Assembly (NCBI GenBank): GCA_001179505.1
Contig: CDMY01000258.1
Location: 62,001-126,000 of the forward strand
Reading direction: 5' to 3'
Origin: Vitrella brassicaformis
Lineage: Eukaryota > Sar > Vitrellaceae
DNA: 64,000 nt
Shown here: one piece after another, positions 47,951-58,274 of the stretch
Layout of the letters: each line of letters opens with the position of its first letter
Position numbering within the stretch: position 1 is the stretch's first letter
Made by a program: the position numbers and the translations under genes
The notes under the pieces: model-generated
Told to the model about the DNA's origin: nothing
The model's input: the letters and a program-made list of their open reading frames with translations, nothing else
Databases searched by the model: none

Positions 47951-49990
47951 GGGTCTTCACGCCGCTCAAGATGGAGGGGTCCCTCTTGGTGGCCAGCTCA
48001 AGAGCTCCCTGAGCATCACAGCCAACAATCCCCTGGGAGCCGACGTCGACATCGGCGTGTCCGAGCTGCTACGGTCCCTCTTCCAAGCCCAAGGTGAAGA
48101 GAGAGAGGCCGGATGCGTCAATGTCTCACCTGACCATTCATATGACCTAACCACTCATTTGGCGTCTCTCTCTGTGTGCGTGTGTGTCCTGTCAGGTAAC
48201 GCGGGCGTCGTAATGGTCGCTTTGGCCGGCCTCTTGATGCTGCCCAACTCAGTCCAACTAAGGTGAGCCCAACAGACAAGGGGGACGGACCAATGAACGA
48301 GGCCGGCCATGTGGTATCTTCCTCCCTCCCTCCCTCCCTCTCTCTCTGAATGTGTGCATGCAGCCTCACTCCGTCTCTCCCTCGACATGTCAAGCCGAGG
48401 TCGCCACCGATAACCTGCTGGCGACTCCTTCGATGCTACAGCGGATGGATGGATGGACCATTTCCTTTTTTTTCCACCTGTTCGGTTTGTGTGCGGCGGG
48501 GCGTTTGTTTGGTCTGATCGGTCATTTGCTTTGTCGGTCGAGTGTGTGTGGCGCATGGTGCCGTCAGTGTGGCCTCGTGTGTTGCTGTGTCCATTTCGTC
48601 TGGCCGGCTGTCTTTCTGTCTGGCTGGCTGTCTGGTGTGCGTCGAATGTCTGCCGCCATTGCCACGCGTGTGCCATCCGGACACACCGACCACTGCGGCA
48701 AGAGTTGACTTCTTCTTAGAGAACGTCTGTCTGTCGTGTCGCCTCTCTGTCTGTCTGGCAGTCTCTCTGTCTGGCTGTCTGGCTGTCTGTCTGCCTTTCT
48801 GCCGCGGCTGCATTGAATTATGTGGTGTGCTGTGATGTGATGTGATGTGGCGCGGCTGCACTACACACTGACCGACTGACTCATACGTGGACGATGTGCT
48901 GCCTGCAATGTGCTGCATTGATGCCATGCCGTCCGCTTACTGACTGACTGGCTCATACTGAGAAAGGCGGAATCGACGCCCACCTGGCCTCACGCACACA
49001 TCAGCTCACCACGGGCAGTACGGTACTTGATAGAGCCAGTTGGGGTCACGCGTGTGCGATAAGCGAACGATGCCCAGGCGCAGGCAGGCATACCGTCGTT
49101 TCTGTCCTCCCACGCATGACATGACGCTGCTGCTGCTGCTGCTGCTGCTGACGCATTTGAGGGTTCCCCTTGCACTTTGCGCTAGATTTGTCTGTGCTCT
49201 TCTGAGAGACGGCACATCCATCCATCCAGTGTGACGCAGCTGGCGTGAAGGGTGGGTGGATGCGTGGTACGTTGACTGACGACCATGGACCGCTGCTGCA
49301 GTCATGATGTGGTGGCTGCATGATGAACCTACTGTGTGTTGATGTGTCGCTTGCTCGGCTGGTTTGTCCTTTTAGCGAGAGACTCGAGCTCTTCTTACTC
49401 GTTTTATTCGTTTTGGATGAGTGAATGGGAAATACGGACCGCTGGTTGATTTGATACCCAACCCACGCACACGACTTATCGTTTTGGAGTCCTGGCAAGC
49501 CGACCCATTCTTCCCTCCCTCTTGTTTCCCCCGCTGTGACCACACACTCGTACACCCGGACCTTTAAACACCACACCACACAAACGCATCCACACCGCAT
49601 CCACTCATCCAGCCATGCAGCCAGGCCAACGAGTGAACCCGTTTCTGTCTCCCTGTGTCCCTTACTGGTAGCGATAGATCCCTCCCTCCCTCTCCACTCA
49701 CTTAGTCAAACCTGCCTGTCTGTCTATTTGCCTGCCAGCACACAGCCGACAAACATCTCTCCCCCCGTCCCTCTCGCAGTCCCTCTCGCAGGCAGTGAAA
49801 AAAGAACCGCGCAAGCGAAATACAGCAGCCCCCTTCCGATCCACCAATCCCTCACAGACAGCATCCATCGAGGCGACAAAGACGTGTGTACACAGACGGC
49901 GAAAGCAAAGTGACTGAGTGTGTGTGGGTCTCAACAAACTGCGGTTCTGTATGCGTGTGTGTACGTGTGCATGTTATCCATAATGTACGT
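47951..49990. other. Noncoding, microsatellite-rich
   Basis: About 2 kb after the retroelement fragment, with CCCT, TCTG, TGATG and CTG tracts. A short open stretch (47.95-48.1 kb) could be more decayed element. Nothing else recognised. Confidence 0.5.
49127..49150 (+). repeat. (CTG)8 trinucleotide repeat
   Basis: Eight perfect CTG units in noncoding DNA. Confidence 0.9.
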
Positions 49991-52589
49991 CTACGGTGGT
50001 CCCTCCATGACAACATCGTCTGCGGCAGAACCAGCACCACCACCACTGCCACTGCCACCATCAGCAGCAACAGTAGCGGCAGCGGCAGCAGCAGCAGCAG
50101 CAGCCTGTGACGGCAACTCCTCACCTGAAAGACACACAACACAACACAACACATGTACCTCTGCCCGCACCTTTCCACCAGTGCCTCCCTCTCTCTTTCC
50201 GCCCGCCCGGGATACTTACCACCCCCAGAAGCAGCAGCAGTATCCTTGTGCTGCGTGTGTGTGTCCTCCTTGACCCCGTTTGCCTCCGATGGCCCGCTGC
50301 ACTGGTCGGTCGACACCTCACCAAACGGCACAGACGCACCGGGGGCGGAGATGGGGGCAGGTACGGCACCCCCAACACTCGCAGCACCAGGCTGATCACC
50401 ATCACGCATATCATCACCGGCGGCTGCAGGGCCAGCAGCAGGGCTGTGGTCTGGCTGCTCGGCCTGCATCCCTACCGCCACTCCCGCCGCCATTGCCTCG
50501 GCGAATGGGGGCGGCTCGGCGAGCGGCTCGCTGCCGCCCTCCGTGCCCCTTAATCCCATCCCCGCCAACGCTCTTATCTCGTCTCTGTAGCTGGTGGCCG
50601 CCGTGATGGCCTCCTGCACGTGGATGTAGGTGTCTCCCATGACCTCGAAGCGCCGCTCGTCACTGTCGCCCACTGCCTTGACGGCAATGACCACCTTGCG
50701 CGAGAGGGAGAGCTTGCAGATCTTCATGCCGAGGTCCCGCCCCTGCTCGCGCTTGAGCATGTCCTTCATGGCGCTCCGGGTGCAGCTCAGCAGGTGCTCG
50801 TAAGCCAGGGGCTCATGGGGAGTCAGGTGCCATGCGATGGGCGGCTGGGGGGCCCGGCCGGCTTGCGATGGACTGGCCGTCTCCAAAACAGCAGCGGCAG
50901 GGGAGCCCTCCACTCCTTCCATGCCCTCGTTCTCGCCCTCCATGCCCTCGCCAGCAGCAGGGGACCGCTGCATGTCCATCGCTATGGCGCCTTCAGGCTG
51001 CTGCTCGTCGCCCTCCAGCACAGTGGGAAGAGAAGTGCCGCGACCCCTCTTGCGCCCCCGCCCAGCCGACACGCCACCCCTACCTCTACCCCGCCCCCTG
51101 CCACGCGACGAACGGCCCCGCCCTCTGGAAGGTGACTTCTCGAACACCACACCGGCACCCTCGCCCCCGTCCGAAGGTGACGGGTGCTTACGTGGCCTGC
51201 CGGGCTTGCGCTTGACGGCGGGGATGAGTGGGAGGGGCAGCAGGGGCTGCTCGGTGTGTGCTGCGGCAGCAGCCGTGGGTGAGAGGTCCTCGTCTTGATC
51301 TTGGTCAGGGTGTGGCGGGAGCATGGGCTGGTCTTCGCTCTGCTGGGTGATGGAGGACGACTCGCGGGACACCCGACGCATCTTGGGTTTCCGTGGCGGT
51401 GCCAGGGGCACAGGGCCGCCCTCGTCTCCCTCGAGCTCACCACCCTCGCCCTCATCCTGATCCTCGGCCTCGTCCGGCATTGCCAGCGCCCGCTTGGATG
51501 GCTCCATCTGCGCCTCGTCATCGGCGGCAGCCCCCTCCTTCTTGAGGCGTCTCTTCGGCTGCCGGCTGCTGCCGAGCCGCAGGCGTCTGCCGTCGTCCAC
51601 AGGGGCCCGTGGTGCGACGCCGTTTTTGGCCAGGAGGGCGTGGCGGACGTTCATGGCCTCCTGGATGATCTGCTGGGCGGTCTTGCCCGGCACCACGTGG
51701 ACCGTCTGTGTGTCCCGCTCGCCCTTTTTGCCGCCACTGGCCTCGTCGACGCGCTTCGGCACCGCCACACGGATGCTGGCGCGCTCGCCGTCCCGCACCT
51801 CCCGCCGCATGAGGGTCATGTAGAGGCTGCCCGAGAAGGTCACCCTCAGGCGCTTGATCTCGTTGTCCACCTGTTGGATGAGGCTGAGGGACGATGGCGG
51901 CGAGCTGCCCCCTGCGCCCGCCGGCTCGCTCCACCGCCGCTTGTCGCGCCGCAGCAGCATGCTGTCGGACTGCTCCTCCGTGACGGCGCGGCGCACTCTC
52001 TTGGCCGCCGACGATTGTGTTGGTGGCTTCTTGGTGTCATTGTTCTCCTTCTTTATGTGTGGCATGGCGATGGGCTTGTCATCGTCGCTGCTGGACTCGT
52101 CAGGCGACTCGTCTACAGGTATGCCGGGGACGATGCCCACCTCACACGCGAGGGCGTCGCGGGACTGACAGGCCTTCTTGAGTGCGTCGAGGAGCGCGTG
52201 TGCGTTGCGGTTGAAGGGCTTGAGGACGTCCTGACGCGACATGCCGTTGTGGCTCACCTTGACAACGTAACCGGACTCCTTGCGCGACCAGCTGATGTAC
52301 CGGTGACCCAATGCTGCACAAAGTCAGACCAATGTGTGTGTGTGTGTGTGTGCCCCTTGTGTGTCCATTGTGTGTCGTCTGCGGTGTGCTGTGCTGTGTA
52401 CCTTTTGTGTATGCGTTGGCCCAGGTAGGTGCTTTGTCCGCTAGCTTGAGCAGCAGCTTAGTGGCGAAGTCCTGCTGCTCCTTCTTGGTCAACACGCCCT
52501 CGTGCGCATGACGAAGGAAACGATTCTGAACCACTGAATGACATTACACACGACCACACACACGTGATGACGCATGCGCATCGAGTGAA

Positions 52590-52623
<34 letters not shown>

Positions 52624-54846
52624 TCTCTCTGTGCGCCTTACGTGTAGGCGTCTTCTGCTTGCCGTGCGATTCCAGCTTCTGGAAGATCAGTCCCTTCTCC
52701 ACCGGGTCCGCCCGCTTGAGCCGCGCGACCACCTCCATCGCCCGCCACAGCCCCTCCTTTCTCTCGTGCTGCGCCGCGAACCGACGCCGCATCGCCGGGT
52801 CTCTCTCGAAGAACCCCTGGTTGTCCTTGATCAACATGTTCCGCAGGTGGGCCTCGAACCGCGGCTGCAGCTTATTGCCCTCCAGCACGTAGGTGGCGTC
52901 AGATGAGATCTTGTGGGGGTGGAGGTTGAACAGAAGGGGGTAGGGATTGCGCGAGGGCGACGGGGGGCTGGACGGGGCGATGCGCTTCGGTGGCCGCGAC
53001 GGCACAGCCGACTTGGCCGGTTTGCGAGGGGCTTTGGGCGGTGGCGGGGCGGCGGATGGCGTCGAGGGCGCCTCGTCGTCATGCGGATCGTCTATGGATG
53101 ATTCGTCCTCGTGTCGTGCGGGTGGGGGTGTGGGCGGTGGCCTCTTGGCCTTGATGGGACGCTTAGCCGAGAACCCACCACTGGGCGTCCACTCCTCCTC
53201 TGCGTCGCCCCTCGCCCGCGATCTGCCCCGACCGCCGCCCCGCCCCCTTCCTCTCCCACGCCCCCTCTCTCTCGTGGGCTCGTGTGCGACGGGCAGCCGC
53301 AGGGGCAAATCCTCATCGCTGTTGACGTTGTTGTCCTGCCCATTGTGCGGCATCTTGCTCGGCCAGCTGACCCCTCTGTCATCCTCCGCCTGGCGAACGT
53401 GTTCCTCGGCCAACATGAGGGCCTTGTTCAGGGCGGCAGTCAGGCCGCCCTCCGTCACGGCGCCGTCACCCTCCGGAGCCGCGGTGAAGGACAGCTGGCC
53501 GTCGGCCGCCGGGAGGCCGTCGAGGGTCAGAACGAAGGCGTTCTGGTCGGCGGAGAAGCGGAGGATCTCTTCAGGGTGAGCGAACTTGTCACGGAGGAAG
53601 GCGTTGTTCTGCTGGGCCCATCGGTGATGGAGCAGGGCCATGGCCATGGCCGCTGTGGTGTTGGTGGTGGTGTCTTGGCAGGTTGACGTGGCGGGCTGCT
53701 GTGGGGGCAGTAGGTGGGGGAGGGCCGGGTTGGCCATTGGGTCGGCCGCGTCACCACTGGTGGGAATGGGATAAAGGTGAGAGGGGTGGGGGAGGGGGAG
53801 GGATGGGGCTGGACCACCGCTAGACGCAGCCGCAGCTGCAGAGAACGAACCTGAGGGCACACCATGACACACGAGAGATGAGTGGAGTTGACTGCTTTTC
53901 GATCGCTTCCCATTGCTTACCATGCTGGTCGTTCTTGTCGTCGGCGATCTGTGTGCCATCCGTGGCGGATGCGGGCGGTGTCCTCTTCCCGCGGCTCCTC
54001 GGTGAGACGATCGTGGGCGGCCGTGGCCCCACACCACCCGACGCCCTGGGCGGCCCGACCTCCCTCCCGATGCTCATGTGGCCCTCGTGCGCCCGCATCA
54101 CCTCCTCGGCTGACGTGGGCATCGGATGCGCACCCGCGGCCCTTGAGCTGGCTGGTGCTGCCATTGGCACCGGCGGCGGTTGCATCATCAGGTGATGCGG
54201 CGGCAGATACATGCCCTGTGGCGGCATGAAGCAGGGCGGGAAGAAATACGGATGGGGTGGGGGTGGGGGGAACGCCATGGCTGGGTGTGGCTGTTGGGAG
54301 TGAGGGGGGTGAGAAAGGGGCTCGGGGTGAGCGGGTGACGTTGTGCAGTTGGCGTCGTTGCCGGGGACGACGTCCACCTCAACCGGATCCTCTGGGGGCG
54401 GCAACACGGGAATCCTTGAGGGCAAGGGCGGCGCCGAGAGAGACATCGGCGCGTCTACCTGAGGGAGGGAAGAAAGCAACACCGATGCGCGTGTGCATGA
54501 GCCCATCCACTAATGCCTCCCTCCCTCCCTCCCTCCTTACGTCATGATGGTTATGCAGCTGCGATGAGGGCACTGGAGTCCCCAAACGGCCCATGTGGAC
54601 ACCGCCTTCGACAACAACAACGGGGTCATGCCCTCCGGCTACTCCCCGGCGCCGCGCAGGGGAGTCGTGCTGCTGCATGGCGACGTCAGCGGAGGCTGAG
54701 GACCCCCCCGCATGTCCGCCACGACTCTCTGCGTTCCCAACGCGGCTCTCCATCAGCTGAGCTGCCCCGTTGGTGCTGCCTCGCGGGTCAGGTGTGTGTC
54801 TGTCGGCGGATGACAGGACGGGGAGGTGCGAGGGCTGGCTCAGCAT
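49991..54846 (-). CDS. Large nuclear protein with AP2-like segment, AT-hook and RG repeats
   Basis: Six exons (54846-54541, 54458-53921, 53850-52642, 52533-52402, 52313-50220, 50124-49991) sum to 4413 nt, 1470 residues with every phase closing. Exons 1-3 contain the cassette shared with 40.9-44.4 kb (GMYLPPHHLMMQPPPVP; ALLHHRWAQQNNAFLRDKFA). Exon 3 continues with an RG-rich tract, a Pro/Lys-rich tract and NPYPLLFNLHPHKISSDATY. Exons 4-5 read NRFLRHAHEGVLTKKEQQDF and then HRYISWSRKESGYVVKVSHNG with a following helix ALLDALKKACQSRD, reminiscent of the three-strand-plus-helix AP2/ERF fold of apicomplexan ApiAP2 factors. Later come KRVRR, an AT-hook core KRKPGRPRKH and a second RG-rich stretch. 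Ends in an Ala run and DDVVMEGPP. Probably a DNA-binding or chromatin protein; the AP2 assignment is tentative. An in-frame GTG upstream is not used as start. Confidence 0.7.
52593..52621 (+). repeat. (CT)n microsatellite in an intron
   Basis: Pure CT run of about 29 nt, a polypurine tract on the transcribed-gene sense strand, within the 108-nt intron 52534-52641. Confidence 0.9.
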
Positions 54847-54870
54847 GGCACACACATGCGCCGAGGCGAT
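53365..54870 (-). repeat. Inverted cassette copy (probable parent copy)
   Basis: The minus-strand exons 1-3 of the AP2-like gene and their introns match the plus-strand cassette at 40.9-44.4 kb. Similarity extends to about 54870 on one side and stops near 53365 on the other. Confidence 0.87.
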
Positions 54871-55087
54871 GTGGCGGCCACACGAAACACAAGGGGGTGA
54901 TTCTTGGACGGATAGTTCTCGGACTGAGAGTTTGGCAGGGAGGTCGTCACGCCAAAGAGAGCTGTCCTTCTACGAATGCAGGCGTTTGTTCGCCTCCTCG
55001 TCACAAAGCTCGCACGCCTAGGGTGCGGTGTGAAACCGCCGCTGCTGCTGCTCTGGAGAGAGGAACTGTGAGGTCATCGGGTGCGCG
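54847..55087. promoter_or_regulatory. Divergent intergenic region, AP2-like gene / next gene
   Basis: Only 241 bp between opposing start codons, the tightest pair in the window. No defined element seen. Confidence 0.4.
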
Positions 55088-56730
55088 ATGGAAGATGCCG
55101 ACAAGGATTTCGTACTATCATATGGTGATGAGCCATCATCTATCGAGGACACGCTGAGGAACATGCAACAGGACGGCCTGATGCACGGTGATGGTGATGA
55201 GGGCCTCATCGACTACCTCACGCTGCCCTCTTTGCCCGACGTCAATGACTCTTCGATGGAACACATCACGTAAGCCACAGAAGACTAACTTGTCACGCAC
55301 AGACAGGATCTCATGACATGGGTCTGTGCGCTGCCATTCGTCCATCGATCAGGTCAGCGTGTGTGCTTAATGAGGCGCAAAGGCTGCGGGAGTGCCCTGA
55401 GGCGCAGGAGGACAGAGAGCGGTGGAGGCTGTTCAACCGGTAAGAACACAACTTACACATTGCCGAGTTACTCGGTGATTTTCGATGCCCTGTGTGTTTC
55501 CTGCAGGTCACTTCCCCTCCACGGCCGGCTGTCGAAACATGGCGACCACATGTCCTCACCCAAGGTGGCCACAGCCGCGTCTGTTACCTGCTCTGAGAGC
55601 CCTGCAGAACGCCAACCTCCGTCGCTGTCGCAACCAAACGGGTCTATGAATGGGGCGTCGAGTGGCGGCGGGCTGAGGGCAGCGCTGCGGAAGGCACTGC
55701 TAGGCGGAGGGGAGGGATCCGACGAGGTCACCCGATGCTTACACGAGGTGCGTAGGTCTCACACGCAATACATCTACACATTCGCTGACCGTATTTTGTG
55801 TGCGGTGGTCAGGCGTCCACCGCTCTGTTGAGGTATCGCTGCGCACCTCCTCGCGTGTCTGCGTCAGTCCAGGAGTGCGCGAGGCGCCGCCACGGCAGCA
55901 TCTGCGAGCGGATCGCACTGAAGTGGCGGGAGAGTGCCCCTGCTGCTGCGTCGACAGACAACGGTGCTGACCCGCCGCCGCCGCCTCCTCCTCCGTCACA
56001 ATCCATTGAGGAAGCCACCCCAGCGCCCTCCCAGCCCTCTCTCCCCCCTGCTGCCGGCCTGCCAGCTGTCCCCTCCGTCAGCACACGGCAAGGCAGCAAC
56101 AGCAAGTGGCTGGACTCCCTGCCGCCCAGGAAGGGCCGAGCTGTGCAGCTCATCGATACGGAAGAGGCAAACAAGAGCAGGAAGCGCAAAGCGGGCGACG
56201 GGGAGGATGGGAGGAGCCCCAGGGTGCGTCAGCACACACCTGTGGGCAGCACCGGCAAGATGCAGCTGCGCAGCAGGTGGGGATCGGATGGGTGGCACGG
56301 GTTGACGCGAAAAACACTTCCAGCTAACGGATTGCTGCTGTCCCCATCTTTCCTTTTCAGGACTGGTCGTCGTGGCGGTTCCTCCTCGTCTGCCGTCATG
56401 GACGCCAAGGCCTTCGTCAGCAACTTCGAGGCCAACGTTGACAGGGCCATGGCCGCAGCGGCTGACGGAGATGCAGATGCCCGTGTATGCGAGCCCTCCC
56501 CTGCCCTCCCCCCTGCACAGCCCCCCACAGCCGCCATCGAGGCCTGTGCTGCTGACCAAGGAAAGACGACCGAGCGGCCCAAGGCGGCGAGGGGCAAGAG
56601 GAGACACAGGCGTCGGGGACACGACCGGAGGAGCTGGGAGGCACGCCCGTATGTGACGGGCGGGAAAGCGGCTGTGAGCAGTGAGGATCTGCCGGAGTAC
56701 GAGAGGGGCCTGTTGCCAAAGCCAGACTAG
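55088..56730 (+). CDS. Unrecognised probable nuclear protein, Pro- and basic-rich
   Basis: Five exons (55088-55269, 55353-55439, 55507-55747, 55813-56276, 56361-56730) total 1344 nt, 447 residues with all phases closing. The N-terminus is acidic (MEDADKDFVLSYGDEPSSIE). A short charged helix follows (ACVLNEAQRLRECPEAQEDR), then a Ser/Gly-rich region, a Cys-containing segment (SVQECARRRHGSICERIALK) and a poly-Pro run of eight. Basic NLS-like blocks occur (ANKSRKRKAGDGED; AARGKRRHRRRGHDRR). The C-terminus is YERGLLPKPD. No known domain recognised. The composition suggests a nuclear, possibly transcription-related protein. Divergent from the AP2-like gene. Confidence 0.68.
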
Positions 56731-56938
56731 TGTGTGGGCGAAATGTGAGGGCTCACTGGAGAGGGAGGGTGTCTGTGTATCTGTCTGTGTGAGAAGACGT
56801 GTGTGTGAGTCATGTGTGCTCATCGTGCTCACAGACGATGGGGTGCGTGATGACGTACGTCGAAGCCCTTGAGGCAGCCAAGGCAGTGAAGACAAAAAAG
56901 GGACACACACTGCATATACAGACCTTCAGCGAGCGACA

Positions 56939-57041
56939 GAGGTGATCAACCCCAGCGAAATACCCGGTGTCAGTAAGAATAGCGGATGAACGTCGGACTA
57001 TTCTTGCTTACGCCAGGTATCTCACTCGGGTCGATGACCTC
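56939..57041. repeat. Palindrome A: 44-nt arms encoding the same peptide on opposite strands
   Basis: Left arm 56939-56982 (plus) reads EVINPSEIPGVSKN; right arm 56998-57041 (minus) reads EVIDPSEIPGVSKN; the loop is 15 nt. The arms differ at 9 of 44 positions, 8 of them third codon positions. The right arm continues upstream on the minus strand as DGNLKGF, and a partial copy (CLKGFDV, minus) lies at 56852-56880. Confidence 0.85.
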
Positions 57042-57463
57042 GAAGCCCTTGAGGTTGCCGTCTTCGTGTACACAAAGTGGTCAGCTTTCCCTAGTTAGTT
57101 GTGTAGGTGGATGGGGTCTGCTCAGACACAGAGAGACGCTTGTGTTCGTTCCCATGCGTTGAAGGTTTTGGATGCGTCTTGATGTTCGGACAGTGGTGTT
57201 GATAATTAATCGCACTCACTCACTCACTCACCATGCAGTAGTGGTGACAGACAGACAGACGCGTCAGCCAGTCAGGCAGTATCCATCCATCCATCCATTC
57301 GTGCATCCATTGGTCCACACTCACTCAGACGGCCACTTGTCACTCACTCGCGCATCCAGACCTCTATCCCTCTCCCTGTCCCCCTTCCCTCCCTCTGTCT
57401 CTGTGTCTGTCTGTGTCTGTGTCGGTCGTTCACATCGAGTCCTTTTTCTTCTTCTTCTTCTTC

Positions 57464-57578
57464 TTCTTCTTCTCGATGTCTGCGATCATCTTAGCGATGT
57501 CCTTCACCAAGCTCTTGGCGATGTCCTTCGCTTGGTGGCCGCCATCGCCAAGATGATCAAAGACATCGAGAAGAAGAA
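57464..57578. repeat. Palindrome B: 48-nt arms encoding LV-x-x-IAKMI-x-DIEKKK on opposite strands
   Basis: Left arm 57464-57511 (minus, LVKDIAKMIADIEKKK) and right arm 57531-57578 (plus, LVAAIAKMIKDIEKKK) match at 41 of 48 positions around a 19-nt spacer. The left arm extends into a (TTC)n tract, adding six more Lys on the minus strand. The spacer repeats part of the motif (AKDIAKS, minus). Confidence 0.85.
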
Positions 57579-58274
57579 GGATGGATCGACCGACACAGAC
57601 AGAGGATCTGGTAGCCTGTTTCCGTCTCTCCCTCTCTCTCTCTCTCTCTCTCTGAGTGTGTGTGTGTCATGTGGCCACACAGTGTGTGTCGTGATTGACC
57701 TAGGTGTCATTTGGACACCCAGGTCTCTCTCGGTTCCTTCCACAAGCCGAGGGTCAATGCCAATGAAGGTGAAAACCATCACCATTCATACACACACATG
57801 CAAGCATGACATGAAATCATCCATAGCTCTCCTCGGCCGTTGTGGCACGTGCCGGTGCCGCCGCACTCTTCGGCGTCTAGCTACGACCCCCCGACCCTCC
57901 AGGAAGCGTTCCAGCCAGACACAAGAGAGCGATATGGATACAGCAGGCGCACACGGAAGCATGCATCAAACTGTACACCACATCCGTGTGGCCCCCAGCT
58001 CTCTGATGATCAGTGAGTGACTCATGCAATCGTCAAGTCAGCAAGGCACATGAGTGGAGTGGGCCAAATGCGCTCCTGCACCTCATCGAACGCCATTGGG
58101 ATCGCTCATGGCCCATGGCATGGCCACAAACGACACGCATGGTCTCAATGAGGTACAGAGGAACCGCCGGCACCACTGACGTGACAACGGCATCCCACGC
58201 CACCACACAGACACCAATGACAAGCCAGGAATCTTCCACAAGTACGCACATCCTCAAGCAGGCCACCCACCCAG

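Larger units (their letters stand above)
56731..58274. other. Intergenic region with two coding-like palindromes
   Basis: 1.5 kb without a complete gene. It contains the palindromes listed separately, CATC and TC tracts, and a 60-nt segment (57765-57824) related to 62563-62626. Isolated coding-like peptides occur on both strands. Confidence 0.6.

Noticed and set aside
54847-54857. Upstream GTG or out-of-frame ATG as start for the AP2-like gene
   Set aside because: GTG starts are not expected here. The in-frame ATG at 54846 gives a six-exon model whose phases all close.
57504-57785. Minus-strand open frame (VFTFIGIDPRLVEGTERDLG)
   Set aside because: Short, no splice partners, and ends in GA-repeat-derived Arg-Glu. 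Kept only as part of the repeat-rich spacer.
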